Shown here: positions 1 through 7,999 of the stretch, piece by piece
How the letters are laid out: each line of letters opens with the position of its first letter
Position numbering within the stretch: the first letter of the stretch is position 1
Source of the DNA: Candidatus Epilinea brevis
GTDB lineage: Bacteria > Chloroflexota > Anaerolineae > Epilineales > Epilineaceae
DNA length: 64,000 nucleotides
NCBI GenBank assembly: GCA_016710785.1
Contig: JADJUE010000002.1
Coordinates: forward strand, 434,001 to 498,000
Direction of reading: 5' to 3'
Made by a program: the position numbers and the translations under genes
Notes under the pieces: model-generated
Told to the model about the DNA's origin: nothing
The model's database searches: none
Seen by the model: the letters and a program-made list of their open reading frames with translations, nothing else

Positions 1-1
1 G

Positions 2-1342
2 GTCCAGCTGCGTGTGGACCGCCAGGACCATTGGGCGGAGGGTCTGGCCGTCGTCGGCGACCAGCTCATCCAGCTATCGCTGGACCAAGGCCGGGCCAGC
101 GTCTATGACAGCGCGACCTTTGCGCGGCGTGCGGATCAGATCTATGAAGGCCAACCCGGCTGGGGACTCTGCCATGACGGCACTTCCTTGTGGATGAGTG
201 ACGGCTCGGCTTTCCTCAGCCGCCGCGATCCCGCCACCTTGGCGGTGCTGGGCAGCATCCGGGTGGTGCTGGACGGCGCGCCCCTGCTGGGCCTCAACGA
301 GCTGGAATGCCAGGCCGGCCGCATCTACGCCAACCTCTTCCCGTCCGGGGACGGCGAGCGCGACCGGATCGCGGTCATCGATCCGGCGAATGGCGCGGTG
401 CAGGCCCTGGTGGACGCCTCCGGCCTGCTGTCGCCGGCGGAGCAGGCGGCGGCGGCCGAGCTCAACGGCATCGCCGCCCTGGGCGCGGGGCGCTTCGCCC
501 TGACCGGCAAGCTCTGGCCGCGGCTCTATGTGGTGCGTTTCTTGGAGGACCAGGCGCCGTCGCCCTCGCCGACTGCCACGCCGGCTCCCACCGCGATACC
601 GTTGCCGGCCCAACTCCAGGCCCAGGTGCTGGCCACCTACCCCCATGACGGCAGCTGCTACACCCAGGGCCTGGTCTGGGACGACGGGCGGATCTTCGAG
701 AGCTGCGGCCTCTACCAGCAGAGCCGCATCAGGGAGGTGGAGCTGAGCACCGGACGCTCCATCCGCGAGCAGGCAGTGCCCGACCTGTACTTTGCCGAAG
801 GCCTGGCCCTGGTGGACCAGCGGCTCTTCCAGCTGACCTGGCGGGGGGGCTTCGGCTTCATTTGGAACCGCGATGACTTCAGCTCAACGGAGACCTTCAG
901 CTACCCCACCGAAGGCTGGGGGCTCTGCCATGACGGCCGGCGGCTGGTGCAGAGCGACGGTAGCGGCCGGCTCAGCTTCTACAGCCCGGACCCGGCCTAT
1001 CGGCCGCAGGGCTTCGTGGACGTCCTGCGCCATGTCGAGATGGTGGACAGGCTCAACGAGCTGGAATGCGTCGATGGTCTGGTATGGTCCAACGTCTACC
1101 TCACCAACTGGATCTACCGCATCGATCCGGCGCAGGGGCGGGTCACCGGCGTCCTGGATCTCAGCGCCCTGGTGCCGCCCTTGGATGTGAATCCGAGCCT
1201 CTTCCCGGTGCTCAACGGCATCGCCTACGACGCCGCGGACAACAGCTACCTGGTCACGGGCAAGCTCTGGCCGGTGCTCTACCGCCTGCGCATCCACGAG
1301 CGGCCGCCCCTCATCCTGCCCTTGCTGACCCGCGGACATTGA
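2..1342 (+). CDS. tandem glutaminyl-peptide cyclotransferase-like protein, 5' end missing
   Basis: The frame is open to the left edge, so the true start is outside; the first possible start inside is GTG at 14. The product carries two copies of the plant/bacterial-type glutamine cyclotransferase propeller (converts N-terminal Gln to pyroglutamate). Paired motifs show the duplication: GWGLCHDG, LNELEC, LNGIA and TGKLWPxLY occur once in each half (about residues 1-180 and 205-430, counted from GTG 14). The halves are joined by a Pro/Ser/Thr/Ala linker at about 183-200, typical of secreted multidomain proteins. The C-terminus has an LILPLL tail like other exported proteins in the window. A signal peptide, if any, would be upstream of the edge. 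Family call is confident; whether both copies are catalytic is not visible. Confidence 0.8.
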   Translation, partial: VQLRVDRQDHWAEGLAVVGDQLIQLSLDQGRASVYDSATFARRADQIYEGQPGWGLCHDGTSLWMSDGSAFLSRRDPATLAVLGSIRVVLDGAPLLGLNELECQAGRIYANLFPSGDGERDRIAVIDPANGAVQALVDASGLLSPAEQAAAAELNGIAALGAGRFALTGKLWPRLYVVRFLEDQAPSPSPTATPAPTAIPLPAQLQAQVLATYPHDGSCYTQGLVWDDGRIFESCGLYQQSRIREVELSTGRSIREQAVPDLYFAEGLALVDQRLFQLTWRGGFGFIWNRDDFSSTETFSYPTEGWGLCHDGRRLVQSDGSGRLSFYSPDPAYRPQGFVDVLRHVEMVDRLNELECVDGLVWSNVYLTNWIYRIDPAQGRVTGVLDLSALVPPLDVNPSLFPVLNGIAYDAADNSYLVTGKLWPVLYRLRIHERPPLILPLLTRGH

Positions 1343-1372
1343 CGCGGCCCGTGGCGTGGAGCGCGCTGCGCA

Positions 1373-2557
1373 TCAGCCCAGGGCCACCCACCGGAGGCCT
1401 GCCGAGGGCTGCACCATGCCTTTGAGTTCCATCAGGGTGAGGCTTCGCGCCACCAGGGCCACCGGACTGCGCAGGTCGCGGGCGAGGCTGTCGGTGTCCA
1501 TGGCGCATCGCTGCAGGGCGTCCAGGATGGCCGCTTCCACCGGGTCGGCGGGGCGCTGGCGGCGCAGGCTGTTCTGGTCGGACACATGGCTGAGGTCCAG
1601 GGCGGTCAGGATGTCCAGGGCCGAGGTGGCCACGCCAGCGCCGCAGGCCAGCAGGCGGTTGCTGCCCTCGGCCTGGGGCTGGAAGATCTCGCCGGGCACG
1701 GCGAAGACGTCGCGGCCCTGGGAAAGGGCGAACTCGGCGGTGATCAGGGCGCCGCTGCGCTGCCCGGCCTCTACCACCAGGGTGGCCAGGGCCAGGCCGC
1801 TGATGATGCGGTTGCGGGCCGGGAAGTTGCCCTTCAGCGGTTCCACACCCGGCGGCAGCTCGCTGACCACGGCGCCCTGCGCGATGATGTCGGCCACGAG
1901 GTGGCGGTTGGCGCGCGGATAGCAGCGGTCGATGCCGCAACCCAGGACGGCGATGGTGGGCGCGCCGGCCTCCAGGGCGCGGCGATGCGCCAGGGCGTCC
2001 ACGCCCAGGGCCGCCCCGGAGACGATGCCCACCCCGGCGGCGGCCAGGTCGTCCACCAGATGCGCGGTGGCTCGCTGGCCGTAGGGCGTCACCTGGCGGG
2101 TGCCGACCACCGCCAGGGAGCGCACTGCCAGGAGCGCCGCATCGCCGCGGATGAAGAGAACCTGCGGCGCGCGGTCGATCTGCCGCAAGAGAGGCGGATA
2201 GCGCGGGTCGCCGCGCAAGAGCGCCTGGGCGCCGGCCTTGGACAGCGCGGCCATGGCCGCGTCGGGATCGACATGGCGGCGGTTGGACAGGAAGGAGGCC
2301 AGGCTGCGCTGGTCCAGGCAACGGGCCGCCAGGCCATCAGCAATCCGCCAGGCGCCCTCGACATCCCCGCCGCGGGCGATCAGGGCTTCAAGGCGCCGTG
2401 GGCCGATGCCGGGCACATGGCTGAAGGCCACCCAGTAGGGCAGAAGGGGGTCGGCCGACGCGGCGGCCGCGGCCTGCTGCGGCTCGGCGGTGCGGTCGGA
2501 TGGGTCGGCTGAGGCAGAGCCGGTCGCTTCGTGGTCGTCCGGCGAACGCTGGGTCAT
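1373..2557 (-). CDS. dprA: DNA processing protein DprA (Smf)
   Basis: DprA binds incoming single-stranded DNA and loads RecA during natural transformation. The 394-residue product has an acidic/Ala-rich N-terminus, a SAM-like segment (VPGIGPRRLEAL), and the Rossmann-like core with VVGTRQ, SGAALGVDALAH, GCGIDRCYPR and the FPARNRIISG loop, then a C-terminal winged helix (about residues 335-394). Length fits the family. It is convergent with the cyclotransferase gene, 30 bp away. No other competence genes are visible, so it acts as a lone competence or recombination factor here. Confidence 0.95.
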   Translation of the reverse strand: MTQRSPDDHEATGSASADPSDRTAEPQQAAAAASADPLLPYWVAFSHVPGIGPRRLEALIARGGDVEGAWRIADGLAARCLDQRSLASFLSNRRHVDPDAAMAALSKAGAQALLRGDPRYPPLLRQIDRAPQVLFIRGDAALLAVRSLAVVGTRQVTPYGQRATAHLVDDLAAAGVGIVSGAALGVDALAHRRALEAGAPTIAVLGCGIDRCYPRANRHLVADIIAQGAVVSELPPGVEPLKGNFPARNRIISGLALATLVVEAGQRSGALITAEFALSQGRDVFAVPGEIFQPQAEGSNRLLACGAGVATSALDILTALDLSHVSDQNSLRRQRPADPVEAAILDALQRCAMDTDSLARDLRSPVALVARSLTLMELKGMVQPSAGLRWVALG

Positions 2558-2754
2558 GGATCACCCCGGATATCTGGGGTGGGTGGCGAGGCGAACGATA
2601 GCGCGGCGAGGGCGGGGGCGGCAAGCGGCGTCTTCGGCGCCGAAAGCGAACAAGTGCGTCTACGGCGTCGACAGCCCCATGCGGATCCGCACGCAATCCG
2701 TCTGCCCGGCCGCCGATCGTAAGACGGCCGGCAGCCCCGCCATCGGAAGGGACC

Positions 2755-3426
2755 ATGACCAGCACCCTACCCTTCCCCGCCGCCCGCCCCCGCCCGCCCT
2801 TCGACCGCGGTCGTCTGCTGGTGCACCTGGCCGCCCTCTCGCCTATCGCCCTGGCCTGGTGGGACGCGCGGCAGGCGGCCGCGGCCATCCTCATCAACCC
2901 CGTGCAGGCCGTCAGCCAGCGCTCGGGGTTTACCGCCCTCTCGCTGCTGGTGGCTACCCTGGCCGTGACGCCCTTGGGTGCCCTCCTGGGGCGGCCGCGC
3001 CTGGTGCGCCACCGCCGGACCCTGGGCCTCTACGCCTTCGCCTGGGCCATGGCGCATGCCAGCATCACCTTGTGGGACTTCAGCTGGATCGAGGGAGCCT
3101 TCGATTGGGCCTCGCTGAAGGATGCCGTCATCGACAAGCCCTATGCGCTGGTGGGTTTCACATCCTTCTGTCTGCTCCTGCCCCTGGCGGTCACCTCCAC
3201 CAAGGGCTGGATGCGCCGGCTGGGGCGGCGCTGGACGCGGCTGCACCGGCTCATCTACGGGATCGCGCCGCTGGTGGTGCTTCATTATCTCTGGAGCGTC
3301 AAGGCCGACTGGCGGCCGCCGGCGGCCTTCGGGGTGGGTGTGGCCTTGCTGCTGGCCTTGCGGCTGCCGGAGCTGCGGCGCAGGGCGGCCGACTGGGGTC
3401 GGAGGCGCCGCGCCGCCGCGCCTTGA
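2755..3426 (+). CDS. ferric-reductase-like haem membrane protein, MsrQ-like
   Basis: A 223-residue membrane protein with about six hydrophobic segments and His residues at the places where YedZ/MsrQ proteins bind b-type haem (AMAHAS, RLHRLIYG, VLHYLW). MsrQ passes electrons from the quinone pool to MsrP, a periplasmic Mo-enzyme that repairs oxidised methionine. No msrP lies nearby, so the electron acceptor is unknown; it may be encoded elsewhere. The start at 2755 is preceded by GGAAGGGACC. The arginine-rich C-terminus is probably cytoplasmic. Confidence 0.8.
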   Translation: MTSTLPFPAARPRPPFDRGRLLVHLAALSPIALAWWDARQAAAAILINPVQAVSQRSGFTALSLLVATLAVTPLGALLGRPRLVRHRRTLGLYAFAWAMAHASITLWDFSWIEGAFDWASLKDAVIDKPYALVGFTSFCLLLPLAVTSTKGWMRRLGRRWTRLHRLIYGIAPLVVLHYLWSVKADWRPPAAFGVGVALLLALRLPELRRRAADWGRRRRAAAP

Positions 3427-3451
3427 ACGTCGCCGGGCCAAGGGCTAGAAT
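3423..3451 (+). promoter_or_regulatory. sigma70-type promoter for the Uma2 gene
   Basis: TTGAAC (3423-3428), 17 bp, TAGAAT (3446-3451). The -35 box overlaps the stop codon of the preceding MsrQ-like gene. Predicted transcription start is near 3458, giving a very short leader before ATG 3471 (or GTG 3462). Confidence 0.65.
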
Positions 3452-3470
3452 CGGCGGCGAGGTGACCGCC

Positions 3471-4103
3471 ATGCTCGCTCAGCCTTTGCCATCGCAGTCC
3501 GAGTTTCCCGAAGACGACCGTCTCGACGCACTGCGCGACGCTGCGTCCTATCTGGCTTTCGAACGACGGGCGCAGCAGCGGCATGAGTTCATGGGCGGGC
3601 GGGCCGTCGCCATGTCGGGAGCCAGCCGGGATCACAACCTCATCACCTTGAACATCGCCGGGGAGTTGCGGGATCAGCTCAGAGGCGGTCCCTGCGAGAC
3701 CTACGTCGGCGACATGCGGGTGAAGGTGGCTGCCAGCGGGCTCTACACCTATCCGGACGTGGTCGTAGCCTGCGACAGCCCGCGGTTCGAGGATGCAGTG
3801 CTGGATACCCTGCTCAACCCTACCCTGGTTGTTGAAGTGCTCTCGCCGAGCACTGAGGCCTATGACCGCGGACCCAAGTTCGATCAATACCGCCGGATCA
3901 GCAGCCTCAAGGAATATGTGATCGTCGCCCAGGACCGCCGCTGGGTCGCGCGTTTCACGCGGCGCCGCGATGCCTGGCTCTTGGTGGAACATGCCGCTCT
4001 GAGCGATGTGCTGCAGCTGTCGAGCATCGCCTGCCGCCTGAGTCTGGCGCAGATCTATGAACGTGTCGTCCTCAAGGTCGGAGACGGGGAGCTACGGGGG
4101 TAG
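3471..4103 (+). CDS. Uma2 family (DUF820) endonuclease-fold protein
   Basis: A 210-residue member of the Uma2 group, with the PD-(D/E)xK nuclease fold: YPDVVVAC (about residues 97-104) and VVEVLSPST (about 121-129) hold the candidate catalytic acids, and the following region has the usual KFDQYR and LKEYVIV segments. These genes are often multicopy in cyanobacteria and Chloroflexota and their role is unproven. ATG 3471 matches the usual N-terminal length; an in-frame GTG at 3462 is an alternative. The stop is 2 bp before the hydroxylase start, so the two may be co-transcribed although no functional link is known. Confidence 0.85.
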   Translation: MLAQPLPSQSEFPEDDRLDALRDAASYLAFERRAQQRHEFMGGRAVAMSGASRDHNLITLNIAGELRDQLRGGPCETYVGDMRVKVAASGLYTYPDVVVACDSPRFEDAVLDTLLNPTLVVEVLSPSTEAYDRGPKFDQYRRISSLKEYVIVAQDRRWVARFTRRRDAWLLVEHAALSDVLQLSSIACRLSLAQIYERVVLKVGDGELRG

Positions 4104-4105
4104 CC

Positions 4106-6577
4106 ATGAAGATCGTCTGCATCGGCGGCGGGCCGGCGGGGCTCTACTTCGCCATCCTGATGAAGCAGGTCCAGCCGGATGCGGACATCCAGGTGCTGGA
4201 GCGCAACCAGCCGGACGACACCTTCGGCTGGGGCGTGGTCTTCTCGGCGGAGACCTTGGGGACCTTGAGGGAGGCCGACCCGGTCAGCTTCGCGGAGATC
4301 GAGCGCGCCTTCATCACTTGGGACGACATCGACACCCATGTGGGCGGGCAGGTGATCCGCTCCACCGGTCATGGCTTCTGCGGGTTGTCGCGCAAGCGGC
4401 TGCTGCAGATCCTGCACGAGCGCTGCCTGCAGTTGGGCGTGGGGCTGACCTTCCAGCGCGAGGTGGAAGGCGTCCACGAGTTCCCGGACGCCGACCTGAT
4501 CGTGGCCTGCGACGGCATCAACAGCCGGGTGCGCGAGGCCTTTGCCGACCATTTCCAACCCCATCTGGATTGGCGGCGCTGCAAGTTCACCTGGCTGGGC
4601 ACCGACCGTCCCATGGACGCCTTCACCTTCCTCTTCGAAGAGCGACCAGAGGGCCTGGTGCAGGCGCATGCCTACCCCTTCGAGCCGGGTCTGGGCACCT
4701 TCATCGTCGAGATGCGCGACGAGGTCTGGCGCGCCGCCGGCCTGGATGCGGCGGACGAGGCGGCCACCTTGGCTTACTGTCAAGAGGCCTTCGCCGACTT
4801 TCTGGGCGGGCATCGACTGCTGGTCAACCGCAGCCTGTGGCGGACCTTTCCCACGGTCACCTGTCAGCGCTGGGTGAAGGACCACATCGTGCTCATGGGC
4901 GACGCGGTGCACACAGCCCATTTCTCCATCGGCTCCGGCACCAAGCTGGCGATGGAGGATGCCATCGCCCTGGCCGAGACCTTCCGGGATTTCGGTCCGG
5001 CCCAGAGCCGCGCCGACGCCGCTGAAGTGCTGCTGGAGTACGAGGACCGCCGCTGGGTGGACGTGCTGCGCACCCAGAAGGCGGCCCAGACCAGCCTGGA
5101 ATGGTTCGAGGAGGCGGCCCGCTACATCCACCAGCCACCCTTGCAGTTCACCTTCAACCTGATGAGCCGCTCCAAGCGCATCACCTGGGACAACATGCGG
5201 AATCGGGATCGTGGCTTCATGGAGGCGGTGCGGGCGGAGTTCTGGGAGCGGGAGGCGGGGCCGCTGCTGCGGGTGGTGGACGGATCGGACGGCAGTGATA
5301 CGGCTGAGGGGCCATCAGCGCGGTCGAGGGCCGCGGTCGCAGGGTCGTCCGGTCGAGCATCGGCCCCGACACGCCCGCCGGGATTCGTGGGCACCTTCGC
5401 CCATCCGTATGCCGACCGCCCCGCCGAGCCGATGTTCGCCCCCTTCCAGATCCGCGGCCTGCGCCTGGTCAACCGCGTGGTGGTCTCGCCGATGTGCCAG
5501 TACCTGGCGGAGGAGGGCATGCCGGACGACTGGCATCTGGTGCATCTGGGCAGCAGGGCCTTGGGCGGGGCGGGGCTGCTGATCACGGAGATGACAGACG
5601 TCAGCCCTGAAGGTCGTATCAGCCGGGGCTGCGCGGGGATGTACACGACGGCCCAGCGAGACGCCTGGGCGCGGGTGGTGGCCTTCGTGCACCGCTACAG
5701 CCAGGCGGCTATCGGCTTGCAGCTGGGCCACGCGGGGCGCAAGGGCGCCACCTGCCTGCCCTGGGAGGACCGTCGCCCGGACGCGCCCTTGGCGGAGGAC
5801 GGCTGGGATCTCCTGGCGGCCTCGGCCATTCCCTTCCGGCCGGGGAGCCCCACGCCCAAGGCGATGGACCGGGCCGATATGGAGCAGGTGATCACCGACC
5901 ATGTGCGCGCGGCGCGTTACGCCCAGGAGGCGGGCTTCGACCTGCTGGAGATCCACGCGGCCCACGGCTACCTGCTGTCCAGCTTCATCTCCCCGCTCTC
6001 CAACCAGCGCGTGGATGCCTACGGCGGCGACGTGGCGGGCAGGATGCGCTTCCCGCTGGAGGTCTTCCGCGCGGTGCGCGAGGCCTGGCCGGCGGAGAAG
6101 CCCATCTCGGTGCGCATCTCGGCTACGGACTGGGTGGCGGATGGTGGCCTGGACGGCGACGGGGCGGTGGCGGTGGCCCGGCTACTCAAGGGGGCCGGCG
6201 TCGATATCATCGACGTCTCGGCTGGGCAGACATCGACCGAGGCACGCCCGGTGTACGGACGGATGTACCAGGTGCCTTTCAGCGACCGCATCCGCCACGA
6301 GGTGGGCATCCCGACCATCGCGGTGGGGGCCATCCAGGGAGCCGATCACGCCAACACGGTGCTGGCCGCAGGCCGCGCGGACCTCTGCGCCCTGGCCCGG
6401 CCGCATCTGGCGGACCCCTACTTGACCCTGCATGCCGCGGCGGAGTACGGCTACTGGGATCAGGAATGGCCCCAGCCCTACGAGGCGGTCCAGCACCGCC
6501 CAGCGCGCAGTCGGGATCGGCGCTCGGATTCGCTGCGGCTGCCGCGGCCGGCGTTTCGGGGGCGGCGGGAGGATTGA
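4106..6577 (+). CDS. bifunctional salicylyl-CoA 5-hydroxylase / Old Yellow Enzyme oxidoreductase
   Basis: An 823-residue fusion. Residues 1 to about 395 are an FAD monooxygenase of the salicylyl-CoA/2-aminobenzoyl-CoA hydroxylase type (GGGPAGLYFA near residue 7; GDAVHTAHFSIGSGTK near 268). A Ser/Ala/Arg-rich linker follows, and from about residue 440 there is an Old Yellow Enzyme FMN barrel (SPMCQY, LQLGHAGRKG, EIHAAHGYLLSSFISPL). Such fusions hydroxylate and then reduce aromatic CoA thioesters in hybrid aerobic/anaerobic aromatic degradation. No CoA ligase or ring-cleavage gene is in the window, so the substrate is uncertain. The C-terminus has an extra Arg-rich tail of about 25 residues beyond the barrel. 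Confidence 0.88.
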   Translation: MKIVCIGGGPAGLYFAILMKQVQPDADIQVLERNQPDDTFGWGVVFSAETLGTLREADPVSFAEIERAFITWDDIDTHVGGQVIRSTGHGFCGLSRKRLLQILHERCLQLGVGLTFQREVEGVHEFPDADLIVACDGINSRVREAFADHFQPHLDWRRCKFTWLGTDRPMDAFTFLFEERPEGLVQAHAYPFEPGLGTFIVEMRDEVWRAAGLDAADEAATLAYCQEAFADFLGGHRLLVNRSLWRTFPTVTCQRWVKDHIVLMGDAVHTAHFSIGSGTKLAMEDAIALAETFRDFGPAQSRADAAEVLLEYEDRRWVDVLRTQKAAQTSLEWFEEAARYIHQPPLQFTFNLMSRSKRITWDNMRNRDRGFMEAVRAEFWEREAGPLLRVVDGSDGSDTAEGPSARSRAAVAGSSGRASAPTRPPGFVGTFAHPYADRPAEPMFAPFQIRGLRLVNRVVVSPMCQYLAEEGMPDDWHLVHLGSRALGGAGLLITEMTDVSPEGRISRGCAGMYTTAQRDAWARVVAFVHRYSQAAIGLQLGHAGRKGATCLPWEDRRPDAPLAEDGWDLLAASAIPFRPGSPTPKAMDRADMEQVITDHVRAARYAQEAGFDLLEIHAAHGYLLSSFISPLSNQRVDAYGGDVAGRMRFPLEVFRAVREAWPAEKPISVRISATDWVADGGLDGDGAVAVARLLKGAGVDIIDVSAGQTSTEARPVYGRMYQVPFSDRIRHEVGIPTIAVGAIQGADHANTVLAAGRADLCALARPHLADPYLTLHAAAEYGYWDQEWPQPYEAVQHRPARSRDRRSDSLRLPRPAFRGRRED

Positions 6578-6593
6578 TCGGACGGGCGCTGCC

Positions 6594-7397
6594 ATGAACC
6601 CATACGATCCGGCTCGCCACCATCGACGCTCCATTCGACTGCCGGCATTCGACTACCGATCGGCTGGGGCGTACTTCGTGACAGTGGTGACTCATGGACG
6701 CCAATGCCTGTTCGGTGAAGTGGTTGGCGACAGCATGTGTCGAAACGCAACGGGCGATGTGGTCGCCAGGTGTTGGGCCGCCATTCCGCAGCATTTCGCG
6801 TTCGTCACCTTGGACGAATGGGTCATCATGCCCAACCACATGCATGGAATCTTGATCCTGCGCCCCGCGACAGCCCCCGACGATGGCGAGCACCGTGGGC
6901 ATGGTAGGGGCGAAGCATCCGCCCCATCCACCGTGGAAATCCCCCTACCGCCCAGCGGATGCTTCGCCCCCGCGGCCCCACGCCAGGATGCGGACGACAA
7001 GCCCCGAAGACGTTCGGACGGGACCGGGCCTGATACCGGCTCGGGCCGGCCGATCGGAACCCGGTCCGGGTCTTTGGGCGCGGTGATCCAGAACTTCAAG
7101 TCGGTGACGACGCGGCGTGTGGCGGCAGTAATGGGTGGGGGCAGGGGCGGGTCATTGGGTGGCCAGGGCGAAGCACTTGCCGGCGACCGGGATGGGGATC
7201 CCGGGTTCATGGCGGCAAGTGCTTCGCCCCTACATTCGATGCATTCCCCACCTGTTGGGCGGTCGTTGTGGCAGCGCGGATACTATGAACATGTCATCCG
7301 TGACGAGGCGGCCTTGGACCGCATCCGGCGCTACATTCGCGAAAACCCGCTGCGTTGGGCGATTGACGCGGAGAACCCGGAGAGGCGAATGCGCTGA
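6594..7397 (+). CDS. REP-associated tyrosine transposase (RAYT, TnpA_REP-like), carrying internal REP palindromes
   Basis: A 267-residue Y1-transposase-superfamily protein. The N-terminal RSIRLPAFDY and FVTVVTHGR segments, the HUH motif in MPNHMHG (about residues 79-85), SLGAVIQNFKS, and the C-terminal LWQRGYYEHVIRDE and YIRENP are all RAYT hallmarks. Two low-complexity stretches (about residues 88-150 and 180-220) are longer than in ordinary RAYTs and coincide with REP-like inverted repeats inside the gene (6907-6970 and 7166-7229); the frame stays open through both. RAYTs are single-copy housekeeping relatives of IS200/IS605 transposases that act on REP sequences. No flanking transposon ends were seen. 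Confidence 0.88.
   Translation: MNPYDPARHHRRSIRLPAFDYRSAGAYFVTVVTHGRQCLFGEVVGDSMCRNATGDVVARCWAAIPQHFAFVTLDEWVIMPNHMHGILILRPATAPDDGEHRGHGRGEASAPSTVEIPLPPSGCFAPAAPRQDADDKPRRRSDGTGPDTGSGRPIGTRSGSLGAVIQNFKSVTTRRVAAVMGGGRGGSLGGQGEALAGDRDGDPGFMAASASPLHSMHSPPVGRSLWQRGYYEHVIRDEAALDRIRRYIRENPLRWAIDAENPERRMR
6907..6970. repeat. REP-like palindrome 1, inside the RAYT gene
   Basis: Perfect 16-bp inverted repeat GGGGCGAAGCATCCGC (6907-6922) and its complement (6955-6970), 32 bp apart, preceded by ATGGTA. The same family recurs at 7166-7229 and 7434-7496. Confidence 0.85.
7166..7229. repeat. REP-like palindrome 2, inside the RAYT gene, opposite orientation
   Basis: Perfect 17-bp inverted repeat GGGCGAAGCACTTGCCG (7166-7182) and complement (7213-7229). 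The CCCCTAC flank now lies on the right, so this copy is inverted relative to copies 1 and 3. Confidence 0.85.
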
Positions 7398-7400
7398 AGG

Positions 7401-7417
7401 CGCGGCAACTTGCCGCG
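7401..7417. terminator. short palindrome directly after the RAYT stop
   Basis: CGCGGCAA-C-TTGCCGCG, starting 3 bp after the RAYT stop codon. It has no T-tract and a tight loop, so it is at best a weak terminator. Confidence 0.35.
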
Positions 7418-7433
7418 GCTAAGGCAATGGTAG

Positions 7434-7496
7434 GGGCGAAGCATTCGCCGAATGTCAGCTGGGCAAACCGCTACAGGTTCAGCGGATGCTTCGCCC
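7434..7496. repeat. REP-like palindrome 3, downstream of the RAYT gene
   Basis: GGGCGAAGCATTCGC (7434-7448) and GCGGATGCTTCGCCC (7482-7496), 14 of 15 bp complementary. The left flank ATGGTAG matches copy 1, and from that flank to the right end both units span 70 bp. Confidence 0.8.
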
Positions 7497-7729
7497 TGGT
7501 CTCCGACCAGGGGCGTCGGGGTGGGCGCTGGAAGGCGGGCGGGCCGGGCCGATCCCCGTCCGGGCTTGCCACGCCGAAGGGAGCGGCGGCTACCGCGCGT
7601 TCACGAGCGGCCCCACCCAGATATCCGCGGATGGCGGTCGGACCGGTCTTGACTGCAGTGTCTTGCCTGCTTCGCCTACAATCATCTCGCCCCCAGATCC
7701 GCTTTCAACCCGCCGCTCGAGGTGTTCCC

Positions 7730-7999
7730 ATGCCCGTCGACCGCTATACCTGCCGCCTCTCGCTCAACGACGTGACCATCGTCGACGACCTGCCGGTGCA
7801 TGTGCACGGCCATCCCGGCATCACCGACTGGGGCGGCACCCTGGGCCCCACCGAGGTGGAGCTGGACATCGGGCCTAGCTACAAGATCCTGCTGCCCGAC
7901 GGTCGCGAGGGCCTGATCGTCATCAAGGGCAAGCGCAAGACCTGGGGCGGGGAGACCGGCATGCGCTACGAGTTCACCGGCGGGGGCTTCATCACGTGA
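7730..7999 (+). CDS. small conserved-looking hypothetical protein coupled to the exonuclease gene
   Basis: An 89-residue soluble protein starting MPVDRYTCRLS, without signal peptide or membrane segment. It reads as alternating short strands with many Gly/Asp turns (DLPVHVHGHPG, GPTEVELDIG, GLIVIKGKRKTWGG), suggesting a small beta barrel. I do not recognise the family. ATG 7730 was chosen because upstream in-frame sequence is REP-derived. Its stop overlaps the GTG start of the exonuclease gene by 4 bp, so translational coupling is likely and it may act with that enzyme. Confidence 0.65.
   Translation: MPVDRYTCRLSLNDVTIVDDLPVHVHGHPGITDWGGTLGPTEVELDIGPSYKILLPDGREGLIVIKGKRKTWGGETGMRYEFTGGGFIT

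Larger units (their letters stand above)
7398..7729. other. intergenic region with a REP unit and a possible promoter
   Basis: The first 100 bp hold the small palindrome and REP copy 3. The rest has no convincing gene. A TACAAT -10-like box is at 7677-7682 with TTGACT at 7649-7654, but the 22-bp spacing is too long for a standard promoter. Confidence 0.5.

Noticed and set aside
6901..7497. CRISPR array
   Set aside because: The repeats are palindromic pairs of REP type with irregular spacing and inside a coding frame; no cas genes.
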